Source: Hyposmocoma kahamanoa (lineage: Eukaryota; Arthropoda; Insecta; Lepidoptera; Cosmopterigidae). From it: DNA of 64,000 bases. A program made the translations under genes and the position numbers. Below are positions 1-11,514 of this stretch, piece after piece. The DNA lies in contig NW_020653855.1 in the NCBI RefSeq assembly GCF_003589595.1, positions 1,730,588-1,794,587 on the forward strand. The letters run 5' to 3'. How positions within the stretch are numbered: the first letter of the stretch is position 1; each line of letters opens with the position of its first letter. The notes below the pieces were generated by a model. It was given only the letters and a program-made list of their open reading frames with translations. It had not been told where the DNA came from and ran no database searches.

Positions 1-65
1 ATAAACCTTCATATTTGACACATTGTGTTTTAATTTGGTAGAGTGTCACTTACTTGACAATAAGC

Positions 66-270
66 GCGTATGCATACTTCATCCGATTTCTATTCATTCC
101 GAATCTGAGACTATACAAATCTAGAAAACTCGGACCATCTTCGGATATCGCTTGTGCACCTAGAGATAAAATGATCCGTATTGGACGTAGTGCGTAAACC
201 CATAATACAAACATCGCTTGCCTACCTTGCCATAAAACGACACTTATGACATTTTGGACCGTCTGATATG
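66..270 (+). repeat. Repeat G, copy 1
   Basis: This stretch matches 7262-7430 in reverse and part of 25492-25559, sharing the blocks CTAGAAAACTCGGACC and GATGTCGCTTGTGCAC (with small changes). No terminal repeat or coding frame is seen. It is an unclassified dispersed repeat. In the other two places it lies directly beside RepA fragments. Confidence 0.6.
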
Positions 271-1189
271 AATCAGACAAAGTAGCTCCCCAGACTAACT
301 ATGTCAACAGATTATTGTTAAACTTAGATCGAGAAAAACTTATCACACTAAAAGTCTCTCTCCTGGAAACTTGACATTTTGTACTTGTGGCCTTATTACC
401 GCACGGATGCAACTAGCTAGTTCCGTCATTTAATATCATAAAAAATACTTTATTTTTATTACCTATGTGGCGTGCAGTATTATGATTCTATCAGATATCA
501 ACAGAAACGAGATCCGGTCAGAGCGTATAAAAATTATATTACAATATTAAGAGTTCAACTACATCAATCGTGTAACCACAGACTAAGGCATTTAGGCTAC
601 CCTCACAAGGTGAATAACCTTCTAAAAATAACCAAGATTATTTTTAGCTTGCGTTTTTGCAATTCGCTTTTTTATGTAACCTCATTTTGAAGGAAGCTTC
701 TCGAATTATTTTGCACGTGAGTTTTGTTATGGAAAGTTACGGTGGAAGTTTCCGCTTGCAGTTAATATTGTTTTGATATGGTTTGAGCTGTAATCAAAGA
801 TGGCCGCTATATGGGTTTTGGAAGGAGGATAATTGCTACATATAAAACAGCTCGATTTGCGCTATTGATAGTTTAGAAATAAATTTTTCAAGAAAGGAAC
901 TTTAATATCTTACCTTTTTGCTTTAATATCGCCCTATGTCAAATACAGCCACGGCAGTCAAAAGTGCTTTTACCACATGAAAAAATAATAAGAATGTGAA
1001 ATTTTATAACCTCCTATTTAAGCATAAAAGTTTTCGACTAATTTAATTTTTTTTTGTTTTGCAGATGTGGCCTTATTACAGCAAAAGTGCGAATTTACAG
1101 TGTGTTATTATTTAAATTTATTTAATATCATGATGTTCGACCACCATGATATTCAATGCTATGCTGTGCGTTTTGGCTGAGCGAAGAAA
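271..1189. other. AT-rich, nothing recognised
   Basis: No repeat of another part of the window and no credible coding frame was found here. The 72-codon frame at 472-690 has no domain or homolog that I recognise. Confidence 0.5.
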
Positions 1190-1297
1190 TAGATTTCTCA
1201 CAGATGGCGCTGCGGTAACAACCACACAGAAAAATTCGTATGGTCCGCTGGTTCGTTCCGTGACTTAGTTGATATAGAGTCTGCCACGGTTGTATTT
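1190..1297 (+). mobile_element. SINE-C 5' fragment
   Basis: It carries the SINE-C leader (CTCACAGATGGCGCTGCG, then AGAAAAATTCGTATGGTCCG) followed by a decayed box A, GTGACTTAGTTGATATAG. It stops before box B, so it is a 3'-truncated or recombined copy. Confidence 0.75.
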
Positions 1298-1529
1298 ATT
1301 GAAATTATTAAATTATTTTTGTATTAATGTAATTATTAATATAAATTCGGACATCGAACAAAAGTCGTGTATTCTTAACCATTATTGACTTTGGCATAAT
1401 GTTAGTGAGGGCTTTGTACAGTAGTGATGTACATACTTGGGTCATAGACCTATTTGATGTCTATGTTCTATAATTGTTTATTATGACGCAAAGAAAAGAC
1501 ATGACGTAGGCTGGGGTTCCACCCCTATG

Positions 1530-1724
1530 TTTAAGATATTCCAAGGATTCGCAGAAACGTTTCGCTTCCGCATTTATGTGACGAACGGCTAAAAGTGGAA
1601 TTCCCTGCCTGCAGACCTATTCCCCGAACTCTATAACTTGGGCTTTTTCAAGGCGAGAGTGAATAGGCATTATTTAGGTGTGCATGCTACATCGTCGATA
1701 ACATCGTCACTTTTCATCAGATAA
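1530..1724 (+). pseudogene. LINE-J reverse transcriptase C-terminus remnant
   Basis: The frame starting at 1596 reads WNSLPADLFPE, then a phenylalanine-lysine stretch and RVNRHYLG, ending at a stop at 1722-1724. This is the usual C-terminal motif of jockey/CR1-type non-LTR reverse transcriptases: WNSLP, a spacer, then FK with basic residues. The same frame upstream (ETFRFRIYVTNG) is broken by a stop just before the tryptophan. Related remnants lie at 2113-2271 (minus), 35889-35935 and 52271-52432. Family membership is recognised from motif memory, and the clade is uncertain. Confidence 0.75.
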
Positions 1725-2048
1725 GATGGCGCACGCAAGCAGTTGATTATTATTTAATAGGAATTGGGTATTTTTTATGTACATTTGAATTATTTCTTGT
1801 TGCTTGTTTGTTTCGTTCACGCTATTAATTGTAAATTAATCATTTGTGTCTATTTTTAACCCCGGATGCAAAAAGAGTTATAAGTTTGAAACCTCTGTCT
1901 GCTAATTTAAGTTTTGTACCTAATTCTTTGTGTTGCACGTATAAAGCACAAATTAAAATAGCATCGCAGTCAAAAACTAAAGTTACTTCAAGCTTTTTAA
2001 TGACAGTCGAGGTCCTAGTTCAAGAGTTCATTTGGGCAAAATACAGCG

Positions 2049-2331
2049 ACTTTACCTATTTCTGACGCCAAGAAGTGGTAGTGCCCCTGCTATTCAACTT
2101 TTTTGTTCTCACCTGATGGAAAGTGACGATGAAATCGACGATGGAGCACGCACACCTAAATAATGCCCATTTGTAGTCGCCTTGAAAAGGTCCAAGTTAC
2201 AACGTTCAGGGAACAAGTCTACAGGCAGGGAATTCCACTCCATAGCCGTTCGCCACATAAACAGCAATGGAGAGGCATGTCGCTTACCAACAGGCGCACG
2301 ACTTGTTCACCCCGTCACTTGGTATAAAAAC
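2049..2331 (+). mobile_element. RepA copy split by a LINE-J fragment
   Basis: Positions 2049-2088 match the RepA 5' third (TTACCTATTTCTGACGCCAA). Positions 2273-2331 match its 3' end (GGCGCACGACTTGTTCACCC to TATAAAAA). The intervening block is a reverse-oriented LINE-J remnant. Confidence 0.65.
2113..2271 (-). pseudogene. LINE-J C-terminus remnant inside RepA
   Basis: Read on the minus strand it gives MEWNSLPVDLFPE followed by a lysine/arginine-rich tail ending in a stop. It is the same protein end as at 1596-1724 in opposite orientation, so the two lie as an inverted pair about 400 bp apart. Confidence 0.75.
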
Positions 2332-3069
2332 AGAAGCTCAAAAAGCACACATAACAATACATGAATATTCTTGGTTGGTGTGCTTTGACATAAAGAAGAT
2401 TATGTTAATTTGCACACAGATTAACTAAAACAAAAAAAATACCGCATTCTTGCCTACACTTGCTTGTCCACAAATAAAAAAAAAACACATGGTAGTTTCC
2501 ATGAACCATTGTGTTATTAGTATGTTTATAGTCAAGCTATTTATTACTTTAGTTCGAATTTCGCCTCCAGTGCAACGGAACAAGATTAGTTAATGTGTAG
2601 CCTGATCTGACGTCTTCTGTCCTCGTTTTTTTTTTCAAAATAAATCTTTTATGCTAATACGTTATAGAAATAAATTTATATATAGCCTGGACGTATATTT
2701 TCGTTTTTTGTGTAACCTTGTTTAGAGCTATTAATATATATTTATATAAAAAGTTTGAGTAAAACTTGATTGCGACTGCGTCATGTGTCTGTTCTAATGT
2801 CTTAGACATTAATACTGTCAGTAAAAGTCTCGATAGAAGTGTAAAACTTAGGTTATGTATTACAGTTGCCTAACGTTGCAGACGAGTTTATTTATTCATA
2901 CTTTTTTTTACATTATTATATCGAGGTTTGTTTACAAGTGACTTAACAGTCACATGAAGATTTTTTGTTTGTGTTTTATTTTTATATATCGGTCGGATTT
3001 TTTTAATAAAAATGTTATAATTATACAACCACCTGTTTGACACGTTTACAAAAAACCTTTATTTATTTT
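2332..3069. other. AT-rich, nothing recognised
   Basis: This is low-complexity A/T-rich sequence with homopolymer runs. No shared repeat or coding frame was seen. Confidence 0.5.
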
Positions 3070-3292
3070 TTATTATACCAAGTGACGGGATGAACAAGAT
3101 GGTAATCTACACGCCTGTCCATAACAGTTGCAGTGACACTAAGAGCTTTGAATCGCAAAGATCTGAGGGCCAATGCCACTGCGCCTGTCACCCTCAGACA
3201 TAAGGTGACAAGTCCTATGTGCCAGCAATTTCACCAGCATTACCCTTCAAAACCAGAATACAGTAATGCTGACAAGCTATGCTGTTACTAAA
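3070..3292 (-). mobile_element. RepA copy, 5'-truncated
   Basis: The reverse complement runs from the CAGCATTACTG hairpin region to the A-rich 3' end. It retains the internal self-complementary block around GATCTTTGCGATTCAAAGCT. Confidence 0.8.
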
Positions 3293-3431
3293 AATTTGTT
3301 ATTTATTTATTTATTTATCAATAGTTATAAACTATCGCTACAGGATTTTACCTAATGCGATAGTAAGCTACATACGAAATAGCTGCCTATAACTAAAAAA
3401 TAAGGAAACTTTCAGACGTCGAAACCGCTAG

Positions 3432-4091
3432 ATTGGTTTACTTCAGCTACTTTCACAGTCTATCTCTAGAATCTTTGTCCTGCAGAAACGTGCAGTTAGG
3501 GCAATTTACAATCTGGGCCCCAAAGTATCTTTGAGAGATAAGTTTAAGGAAATTAACATTCTTACACTAGCCTCACAGTACATTTATGAAAATGAAATTT
3601 ATGTTAAAAGGAATAGTTATTTATTTATGAAAAATAGTGACAGACGTAACATTAATACGAGGAATAAACATAAACTAGCTTTTCTTGATAGTCGCCTTCA
3701 CAAAGTCAAAAGATCATTTAAGGCGCAATGTATACGCTTCTATAACAAGATTCCGGTTCATATACAAAATTTGCCTTTCACGAGGTTTAAAACTATAGTG
3801 AAACAAAAACTTTATACTAAAGGTTATTATACAACTTCTGCGTACTTGGATGACAAAGAGCATGGTAGTAACTCGTTTAGCTCATGGAGGTAGTCTCGAT
3901 CTCTGATGTTTCAAATAAAAAAAAAAAAAATTGTAAATGTTATTTACAAAGAGCAACCCCTAGAGTTTCTTGCTCATTCTTTTCAGGGGAATCTGCCTTA
4001 CGAATGAGCGGTAGAGTTTAACCATTGTGACGATTTCAAGTCTAATAATGCTTACCTATGAAATAAAGATTATTTTGAATTTGAATTTGAA
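3432..4091 (+). pseudogene. LINE-1: reverse transcriptase C-terminus and 3' UTR
   Basis: The frame is open from 3432 to the stop at 3891-3893 (153 codons). It contains LQKRAVRAIYNLG, then LRDKFKEINILT and SQYIYENEIYV, and later TRNKHKL and RFYNKIP. This order is typical of the C-terminal region of jockey/CR1-like non-LTR reverse transcriptases. The catalytic core is missing, so this is a 5'-truncated, dead copy. The 3' UTR (CAACCCCTAGAGTTTCTTGC to CTATGAAATAAAG) ends in a TTGAATT-type repeat tail at about 4080-4091. The same 3' UTR recurs at 4741-5000, 34465-34688 and 57409-59700, and minus-strand copies lie at 55665-56095 and 60720-61320. Clade assignment is from memory. Confidence 0.85.
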
Positions 4092-4482
4092 CTAACCTAT
4101 ATATTTTCACAAATTACAAACGAAGTTACGATTGTGAGTTCACTCAAAGAACGAAACGCAAGAGTTATGTATATGTAGTTCATATTAGCCTATGATTTTC
4201 ACTTAGTTTTGACGAGTTTGTTACACCAAAAGGTGAGAAGTAAACTTCTTGAAAAGTAAAATTCTTACACTATAGACAACGTCGTAATTGGCAAATGTGA
4301 ATATTAACAAGATCTTATTATAAACGTGTAAACATCATAAAGTCATAAAATCACCAATACAATTATGTACCTACGTAAATATCAATAAATAGAGATCGAA
4401 ATGGAATATATTTATATAAACTTGAATCTATTAATACATCTATGAAAATTAATTTTTATCAAACGAACAAATGATTTTTCGA
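4092..4482. other. AT-rich, nothing recognised
   Basis: No shared repeat and no coding frame seen. Confidence 0.45.
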
Positions 4483-4548
4483 ATCCGGCCGGATCAAAGG
4501 ATTTTTTCTGAGTTTTTTTGATCTTTGTATTAATAATAAATAATTATA
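4483..4548 (+). mobile_element. SINE-C 3' end fragment
   Basis: It begins inside box B (TTCGAATCCGGCCGGATC) and continues through TTTTTTCTGAG and GATCTTTGTATTAATAAT. This is the same 3' end seen in the complete SINE-C copies at 22982-23438 and 41968-42416. Confidence 0.75.
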
Positions 4549-4708
4549 AGAAAGTAGTCCCATCGGAACAAACCACTACGACTTTGCCATTCCTAGTCCA
4601 GCAACCCTTGATGCCGAGTCTTTTACGGGCTTCCACAAAAACAGCATCCGACAGAGTTATACCAGTGCCTTTCAAGCCACGTTTAGCAGCCCATACTCTC
4701 TGGCGCAG
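4544..4708 (-). pseudogene. Probable LINE ORF1-type protein C-terminus
   Basis: The minus frame runs 55 codons to a stop at 4544-4546. It contains KRGLKGTGITLSDAV and then RKRLGIKGCWTRNGKVVVV. A lysine-leucine-lysine-glycine-threonine motif, then a tryptophan-threonine-x-asparagine/aspartate-glycine-lysine motif, is what I remember from ORF1-like proteins of lepidopteran non-LTR elements. A stop lies immediately upstream, so only the C-terminal piece remains. It sits between a SINE-C fragment and a LINE-1 3' UTR. Confidence 0.5.
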
Positions 4709-4740
4709 TTAATGGTCACAAAAACGTAGAAGTATTAGAC

Positions 4741-5000
4741 GAGGCTTTCCCATGGCCACATGACAAAAATCCGTGGTAGTAACCCATCTAGCTCTTGAAG
4801 GTTTTCTCTATTTATATTATTTGAAATAAATATTGTTAATGACAAATGTATTCAAGTGTACCTATATTTACAAAGAGCAACTCCTAGAGTTTCTTGATCA
4901 TTTTTGTCAGAGGAATCTGCCTTATGAATGAGCCGTAGAGTTTAATCAGTATGACGGTTTCAAGTGTAAATTGCTTACCTATGAAATAAAGAATTTAGTC
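4741..5000 (+). mobile_element. LINE-1 3' UTR copy
   Basis: It matches 3820-4075 (GACAAAAATCCGTGGTAGTA, CCTAGAGTTTCTTG, CTTACCTATGAAATAAAG). The segment GAAATAAATATTGTTAATGA supplies the uninterrupted version of the site later occupied by the TTAA-MITE at 57936-58784. Confidence 0.8.
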
Positions 5001-5730
5001 GACCTGAGTTTGTCACAAATCTATATACAGCTAATCAGGTCTTGGCATCTCATGTTTACATAACATACAATGTACACAATATATGATTAATAACAACACG
5101 AAGCACAATTTTGTTTACAAATTCGTCACGTTGTAACGCCTTTGGGTTTCTCTATCTCATTGTTTTTAATCTACTTCTCAATTCGAGAGTAATTTTCTTG
5201 TGTTTTTTCGCGCTTTCGTTTTTCACTAGATTTCGATAAAATTAAGAGGGAGCAGAGGACAAATTCCTAATCTTCGATTTGATTTTAGAGGGTATATCCA
5301 CTTTAAAGTTAAAAATAAAATATTGTATGAGTAACTACACGATATATTCAAGCATAGACACTAATCAGAAACATAAAACAATAAAGTTTCCTCGATAGAT
5401 AAAAATCACGAAATGACCTCTAATTTTCACATTTTTTCGATTCATTCTCGAAATGCTACAGGTTATTACGACAAAAATTAGATAATTAATTATATTTATG
5501 CATGATCGAGAACTGTCACTACGGATTTTTTTTTAATCCCTTTAGTTTTAGAGTTATTCCGCTAAAACGAATTTGGTGCTTTTAATGCGCAAAATTCAAC
5601 ATCTCCTGTCGCATGTCACGCGAACTTCAGGCATATATTTGTTTCACAAATTTGGGCGGAGCCAACATTAAAACTTTTTTGGCATGGTAATCCTATATGT
5701 TGCTTTAATACCAAATGAAGTAAGTAACTA
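5001..5730. other. AT-rich, nothing recognised
   Basis: No repeat shared with the rest of the window and no coding frame seen. Confidence 0.5.
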
Positions 5731-5947
5731 TAGTAGTAGAGCTCCTTGTGAAAGATACTGTGTTCCGGTTATGAAGGGTAAGGGTGGTGGTGAAATTACA
5801 GGCACACTGTGACTTGTCTACTTATGTCTCAGGGTGACGGGCGCACTGGCAGTGCCCCTCAGATCTTTGCGATTTAAAGCTCTTAGTGGCACTGCAACTG
5901 TTATGGACAGGCGTGTGACTTACCACCACTTGATATTATAAAAAAAT
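5731..5947 (+). mobile_element. RepA copy with internal deletion
   Basis: It has the 5' end GTAGAGCTCCTTGTGAAAGA, then jumps to TGTGTTCCGGTTATGAAGGG, and ends ACTTGATATTATAAAAAAA. About 55 bp near the 5' end and part of the 3' region are deleted. Confidence 0.85.
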
Positions 5948-6830
5948 GCCATCGTTACCTTAAGAAGAATTTATAGTAATTAAAATTAAAAGTATCATAG
6001 AAATAGAAATAAATTTACAAAGCTAAAACGCTCCTATAGATTCATTATAGTTTTTTACACTTTTAATTTTCAATTTACTGATGACCGTTCTGATCCTATG
6101 ATTGATGAGTGATAGGTTTATAAGCAATTATCCCATCGATTTTCTGATTACAAATTTGCGTCATTACGTGCGTATATGACGCACTGCATGGCGTCTTTTT
6201 ACAGCTTTATTATCTATTATGGATAGGCAATTTTGTAATTATAGTAATTTTTTGTATTGACAAACTTAATGGTCCAGTCGATAACATTCAAAGCGTTAGA
6301 TCAGGAGGTCTCGGTTTACATTTCTGGATGAAATAACATTAAAAAAGTTCTTTTCCGAATTTGGTTTCAGGTCTTTGCATTCAACTAGCAATCTGGCTTT
6401 CGACTTAGTCATCTCGAAATTGTTAGTACGAGTGGAGGAATTTTGTATTACCGAGGCTTGTGAAGCCTTCTTCGACATGTTTCAATGTTGATTAACCACC
6501 ACCCTTGGCGTGAAAGTATGTCCCAGCAAAATTTTAAATCCAAACTAAAAAAAATACATAACTGATCAAAAGAAAGATGCTGAATCACCCCAGGGTCAAT
6601 AAAATATGTTGTAAAATTTCTGTAGGGATAACAGTTGTGCTTTTTTTTTGTCTCCCTTCAAAAATTAACTTTATTCTTTTTCGTCCTTTTTTTATTCCGC
6701 TTTTTACTTCTGTTTTAAAATTGACAATTGTTATTGGTTTTTATTATGTACATTATTATTATTATTTTATGTTCTTTTCTTTTCTATTTTCGCGCTCATC
6801 AAATAGCTTAATTCAAGGTCTGTGCTAATT
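5948..6830. other. AT-rich, one unexplained minus frame
   Basis: A 60-codon minus frame at 6296-6478 begins MSKKASQASVIQ after GAAACATG and has a non-repetitive, lysine/serine-rich composition. I do not recognise it, and its length is within chance. Nothing else was seen apart from an ATT-rich run near 6750. Confidence 0.35.
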
Positions 6831-7044
6831 TTGTTTCATAAATTACCTGTTACACAAAAGTGAGACCGTAGCTCCTCCAGGGAGGTTCTGGCTGAAAATC
6901 GGTGCTGTCCAAATTAAGTTTACACATCTGTGACCAGAGATATAGTTTTGTGTTTTTACTTACCATTATGTGTTAGATTTGACATTTGTATGTTTTTTTT
7001 TGTGTGTGGCAAATAAATGGAATTTTGAATTTGGAATTTGAATG
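6831..7044 (+). mobile_element. Non-LTR element 3' UTR and tail
   Basis: CACAAAAGTGAGACCGTAGC leads to GGCAAATAAATGGAATTTTG and a decaying TTGAATT-type tail at about 7012-7044. That layout is typical of CR1/jockey-like 3' ends. No coding part is left. Confidence 0.5.
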
Positions 7045-7261
7045 TTTAATTGTGGCCAAAAGCGGATCAAAACAAAACCTTACAAGCGGAAATTTCCAAT
7101 TCCTGCTGTAACGATGCTAACAACTTTCATTGTCATCCTACCTTTCTATCACCCTTTTTCCGGTTCCTGGCCAATTAGTTTTGAACATTTAAATCGTTTT
7201 CGAATTCCCTTTTCCCCTTAGAGGATGGATAAAAATAAAGGAAAGGAGCTAAGGCAGCTCC

Positions 7262-7430
7262 TGAGAAATGACGGTCCGAAATGTCACAGGGATCATTTTA
7301 TCTCTGGGTGTACAAGCGATATTCATATTTTCCCGGATACGAATGGGACTTAGTGCACAAGCGACATCCGAAATGGGTCCCAGTTCTCTAGATTTGTATA
7401 GTTTGGGATTTGGAAGGATGCAGTGGGCAA
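7262..7430 (-). repeat. Repeat G, copy 2
   Basis: This is the reverse complement of 66-270, sharing GGTCCGAAATGTCA and TGCACAAGCGACATCCGAA. It abuts a RepA fragment. Confidence 0.6.
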
Positions 7431-7435
7431 AGGCG

Positions 7436-7556
7436 CTAAGGGTGTTAGTGCTGGTGGGATTACAGACATAGGACTTGTCACAGTGCCCCCTACGATCTTT
7501 GCATGTGTGTGGCACGACAACTATCGTGGACGGGCGTTGTTTGTCCCGTCACTGGT
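7436..7556 (+). mobile_element. RepA fragment
   Basis: It carries AAGGGTGTTAGTGCTGGTGG, ACTTGTCACAGTGCCCC and GTTTGTCCCGTCACT. It is diverged and lacks both ends. Confidence 0.55.
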
Positions 7557-7610
7557 TACTTTTGCGGGGAGTGTTTTGTTTTATTGTACCTGTTTTGAAT
7601 CGCTTTATCC

Positions 7611-8059
7611 CATCGAGTATATAACCAGAAATAGAGACGAAATAAGGGCAATCCACCCGTGGCAACTCTATTGTTTCCACTGAAATCACAAATTAGAAAG
7701 CTGAAATAGTACAGCGCCAACTACTGACCTGTGTGTACGTCTATACACGTACGTATATACCAAAAATATTCTGTATTTATTGTATTTAAGTGTGTTATCT
7801 AATTATGAGTGGCGGTGGTGTAGGAAAAACAGCAAAACATCTAATTACAAAACAAACGGAATCACATTTCATCGTTAATTAAATATAAAATATGTAATTT
7901 TTCAATATTCGTCCATTACAGCAAAGCTCAAGTTAAACTGGTAGATTTGAAGTGAAACAATTGACGACACCCGTCAATTGTCACCATAATGATATAGCAG
8001 AATAGTCTTCAAACAAATTAAACGACATTTCGTCTCTATTTCTGGTTATATACTCGATG
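7611..8059 (+). mobile_element. MITE-R copy 1, complete
   Basis: It starts CATCGAGTATATAACCAG and ends CTGGTTATATACTCGATG. The terminal inverted repeats are about 33 bp and near perfect, running on into AAATAGAGACGAAAT. There is no coding frame. The interior carries the palindrome CAATTGACGACACCCGTCAATTG. Target duplication is not evident, so the superfamily is unresolved. Other copies: 13519-13984, 15313-15783, 31224-31430 and 42656-42835. Confidence 0.85.
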
Positions 8060-8490
8060 TTGTAGCTTTGCTTTTCTTCCTCTGCATTCTCATTTTATAA
8101 AGGCTACAGTACTTTTCCATAACATATTTATCTCACGTGCAAAAGCACTCAATACACTTCCAATCGATAAAAATAATTAAAAAAAGACAAAAAGTCTGAA
8201 GCTAAAATTACTGCGGTTATTTTTAGAAGGTCGTTCACCTGGACTGGGAAGCCCTAATTGGCTTAATTTAAGTAGGTGAGCTTACGAATGACGTACGTTG
8301 AGGTTTTTTGTTTTCTTTTTACTGGCTACGGAAGCTTAAAAATGCGGTTATTAACTTGTTTGTTCCAGTATATTATAGTCGTAAATAAAAAAACTGTATT
8401 AGGTGAAGTGAGACCCAAAATAGACGCTGTGATGTATTTGACCGCACGGAAAATCTGTTTTTCGAAATTATAAACAATTATACATTTTTT
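8060..8490. other. AT-rich, nothing recognised
   Basis: Short overlapping open frames on both strands here have no recognisable content. Confidence 0.45.
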
Positions 8491-8709
8491 GAAAGCTTGT
8501 GGAATTACATCTCTTTGCCAACTTTTGTTGAAATTGATTAACGGAAAGTGGGTGAAGTCCAATAAAATAGATTCATCCCCTAGTTTGCCACCGTTAGAGG
8601 TGGAATAATTTCTTCAAAATTAATAAACTTTTTCCAACAAAGAAATAATCATCAAAATCGGTTCACAAAATATTGAAAACCTCCTCCTTTTTTGAAGTCG
8701 GTTAAAAAA
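8491..8709 (-). mobile_element. RepD copy
   Basis: The sequence GTTTGCCACCGTTAGAGGTGG and the end CCTCCTCCTTTTTTGAAGTC mark this dispersed repeat. I know the GACTTCAAAAAAGGAGGAGG end from many lepidopteran sequences, but I cannot assign its class. Nine copies are in this window. Confidence 0.75.
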
Positions 8710-8855
8710 ACTTTAATTCAAACTGTATTATAATACGCATCCTTAGCGTAATAAAAACAGATATGTAAAATAACTTTTTAGAAAGCTTGAAAGATTGTCA
8801 CAAAAAATTTTGTCAACAACTACTTATGCTTAAACAGCAGACTTTCATATGATAA

Positions 8856-8925
8856 AAGCACTTTTGGTACAATAATGGCAGGATTTATTTATTTATTGCA
8901 TCTTGAATAGTACATACAAACTTAT
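8856..8925 (+). repeat. Repeat E fragment
   Basis: AAGCACTTTTGGTACAATAA and GGCAGGATTT match 9420-9450 almost exactly. It therefore forms a direct repeat of about 31 bp on the other side of the hAT-MITE at 9020. Confidence 0.5.
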
Positions 8926-9019
8926 ACAAACATGGACCCTGTTAAGGTGTTGCAATATGCTGTTGCATTTGTAAAATGAATTTTATATTAAATCTACATC
9001 CATCTTATACCACGATAAC

Positions 9020-9306
9020 CATTGACTTACAAATAAATGGACGACGGGTCTAATACAAAAACCACAAAAAAAAGTGTCCCAAGTCAACCTATTTAAACGT
9101 AGTGACATGTAAAGGAATATGAAAAAGCTAAAACGTTGAATTTAAATTGTAATGTCATCGCAGTACTCTTTAATTTTGCTTGCTTCGCTGTCAGTCGAAC
9201 AAACGAAGACTAAAGCGTGAATGACGCTCTGTATACGATTTTAACGCCCTATAAGTTCGGACACTTTTTATCGCGGACCCGACGTCCATATAATTGTAAG
9301 TCAAAA
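9020..9306 (-). mobile_element. hAT-MITE copy 1
   Basis: It starts CATTGACTTACAAATAAATG and ends ATTGTAAGTCAAAA. The flanking 8-mers ACGATAAC (9012-9019) and ACCATAAC (9307-9314) differ at one base and fit an old target duplication. There is no coding frame. It is the most decayed of five copies. Confidence 0.9.
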
Positions 9307-9419
9307 ACCATAACAATTTTAAATGTGTTAATATTGGTTTTCTAAATATTATATAATTTAAATATATATTCAAATTACATTTATGCCATATTAAAGTTTA
9401 TAAATTTTTATCCGTAAAG

Positions 9420-9940
9420 AAGCACTTTTGGCACAATAGTGGCAGGATTTTCTAGTTCTTCTTTATAAATGTCTCGCAAGTGCTGTATTACATACACATA
9501 CAATTCATTCCTATTGTTAGTTATTTTTCAACTTGTTTTTAGTTAAATTTAAAGTTATATGTTGTAATTTTAGTGTTAACTAACATTAGTACCACAGAAT
9601 AATAAATACAGTAGAAGTGGTTAGTTAGTTAGAACTAAATTGATAGCCCCACTTCATCGTCGTTCAGCAATTAACCGCAAGATGGCAGCACATTGATAGT
9701 AATTTTAATATAATATCAAAACGTAGTAACTTGCAATAACAAGTAGAATTAAGGCACTTCCATTGTTGTTTTTTGATTAGTACTTTCATCATTAGTGCAC
9801 TCGCATCTTATAAAAGCGGTTTCAACTGAAAACTAGCGTTACAGCAGGCGAGAAGCGACATAATGCTGAATTGATCAGTTTCAGAACTTGTTTTGTTCTT
9901 TATAAGTCTTAATAAACTGATTAAACGTTTCTTTCTTTCA
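9420..9940 (+). repeat. Repeat E with internal insertion
   Basis: It shares CTTGTTTTTAGTTAA, then AAAAGCGGTT and CAGCGTTACAGCAGGCGAG, and ends near AAACGTTTCTTTCTTTC, with 54390-54664. About 180 bp between roughly 9590 and 9770 are absent from the other copy, so they are an insertion here or a deletion there. Confidence 0.55.
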
Positions 9941-11280
9941 TTTGACGTACGATCATACGGGTTTTATCATACCAAGCAGCAAGTGTTGATATTAAAAGGG
10001 TAAGGGGTAAGGTAAAGGTTCAGTTTTACATTTGCACTATTACGTCTATACAAGCAATGGCGGAAAACTGTCAAAAAATCGGCCTATTCCAATAGTCCCT
10101 ACTAGCTGTCCTCCCTGGTGGGGGACAATTGAATTTTTTTTCCCACTCTACCCTACCACAACGTCTCTGGTTAGGGTATTTAAGTGGAATTTCATTTCGA
10201 CTTATCACTACCCAACCGTTTCTATTAATAAGTACAGTCGAGAATAAAATTATATCAAACGCGCTAAAAATCTGAGACAAAAAGCATTTAAACATGTTTT
10301 TGTCCCACGCACAATACTCTAATATCACAAACTTCAATTATTACGCGCGTCTGATACCAATCGCAATTTATAAATTATTATTATTTATTATACACTATTT
10401 GGTATTTTTAGCAACCAAGTTCTAAAATAATCTAAACAACTTTTTCTAAATATAGATGCACCAATTCAACATGGTGTTTATAAAAATACGCAAAGAAAAA
10501 AACTTAAATTGGTACCTGTTTGGAGGATGTGCGTCATGCTCGCGGCTATGGAGGTATCATTAATTATTTAATGTTGCAGTAATAATAAAGAAAAAAGGTC
10601 TTTTGGCAAAGGAGCAGACGAGACACAGGAGGCGGTCATAGACGACTATGCGTTGACAGCTTCAATAGTCCAACAACGCATAGGTTTTTTATTAATTTAC
10701 AATACAACTATCACAACTCTATGTCTACACCATACAACCATACACTAGTACATTAAACAACTTACGGGCTTAAAATTGCGTACCATATAAGTAATATTAC
10801 ACTGACCACAGAAATAAAAACCAACAATTACTAGTAACTTTGGAAATATACTGATGTTGTGCACATTCGCTATTTTACGGCTACATAACCAGTGTTCCAA
10901 CTTATTGAGTTCAAGTGCTGTATAGATACAGTTATGCTAAATTGTAGTTAATTTTTTGCATAACTTGGAACGTTCTAGGCTTTTGAGATGGGATACTATT
11001 GTTTATATTATTTTGCACTATGGTGGAGCTAGTATTTTTTTATATTAATTGTGATTTGGTAATAGGTGTTATTTAGTCGAATAATATTTCGTGTAAAATT
11101 TTCAATTAAATAGTGAAGGGTCATATTTTTATTATTCACAATTTAAAAATCATAAATATTTTTTTAAGTATTCGACTACTTCACTTACGTTGCTTTGATC
11201 CCATGTAATTAAAGCACTTGTGTTATGAAATCGGAAACAATGATCGTAGCACAAACGCCCAGATCCGAGACAATTTAGAA
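9941..11280. other. AT-rich; one small hairpin
   Basis: The only structure found is CTATGCGTTG at about 10648 paired with CAACGCATAG at about 10673, around a short loop. The opposite-strand frames at 10032-10337 are unrecognised. Confidence 0.45.
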
Positions 11281-11284
11281 ATGT

Positions 11285-11410
11285 TAGTTTTTCTACACTG
11301 ACCGGGGCTCGAACCTGGGCCATCAGAGATGACCTTGAAAATCGGTGGGCACCGCAAACCACAAACTGTAAACCGCAAACTACAAACTGCAAACACTCGA
11401 CCACAGAGGG
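11285..11410 (-). mobile_element. tRNA-like box B with adjoining short tandem repeat
   Basis: The minus strand reads GGCCCAGGTTCGAGCCCCGG, which contains a good box B, but no box A or acceptor pairing is present. It is more likely a SINE fragment than a tRNA gene. Positions 11347-11395 are short AAACTGYAAACC-like repeats. Confidence 0.4.
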
Positions 11411-11514
11411 CGAATAAAATAATTTAGGTTTAGTACTAATTGGCAACACTTTTATCTTTCCCTCGTCTGCTGCTTTGAAATTATTACATATTTCATTTTC
11501 TAAAATACTGATCC

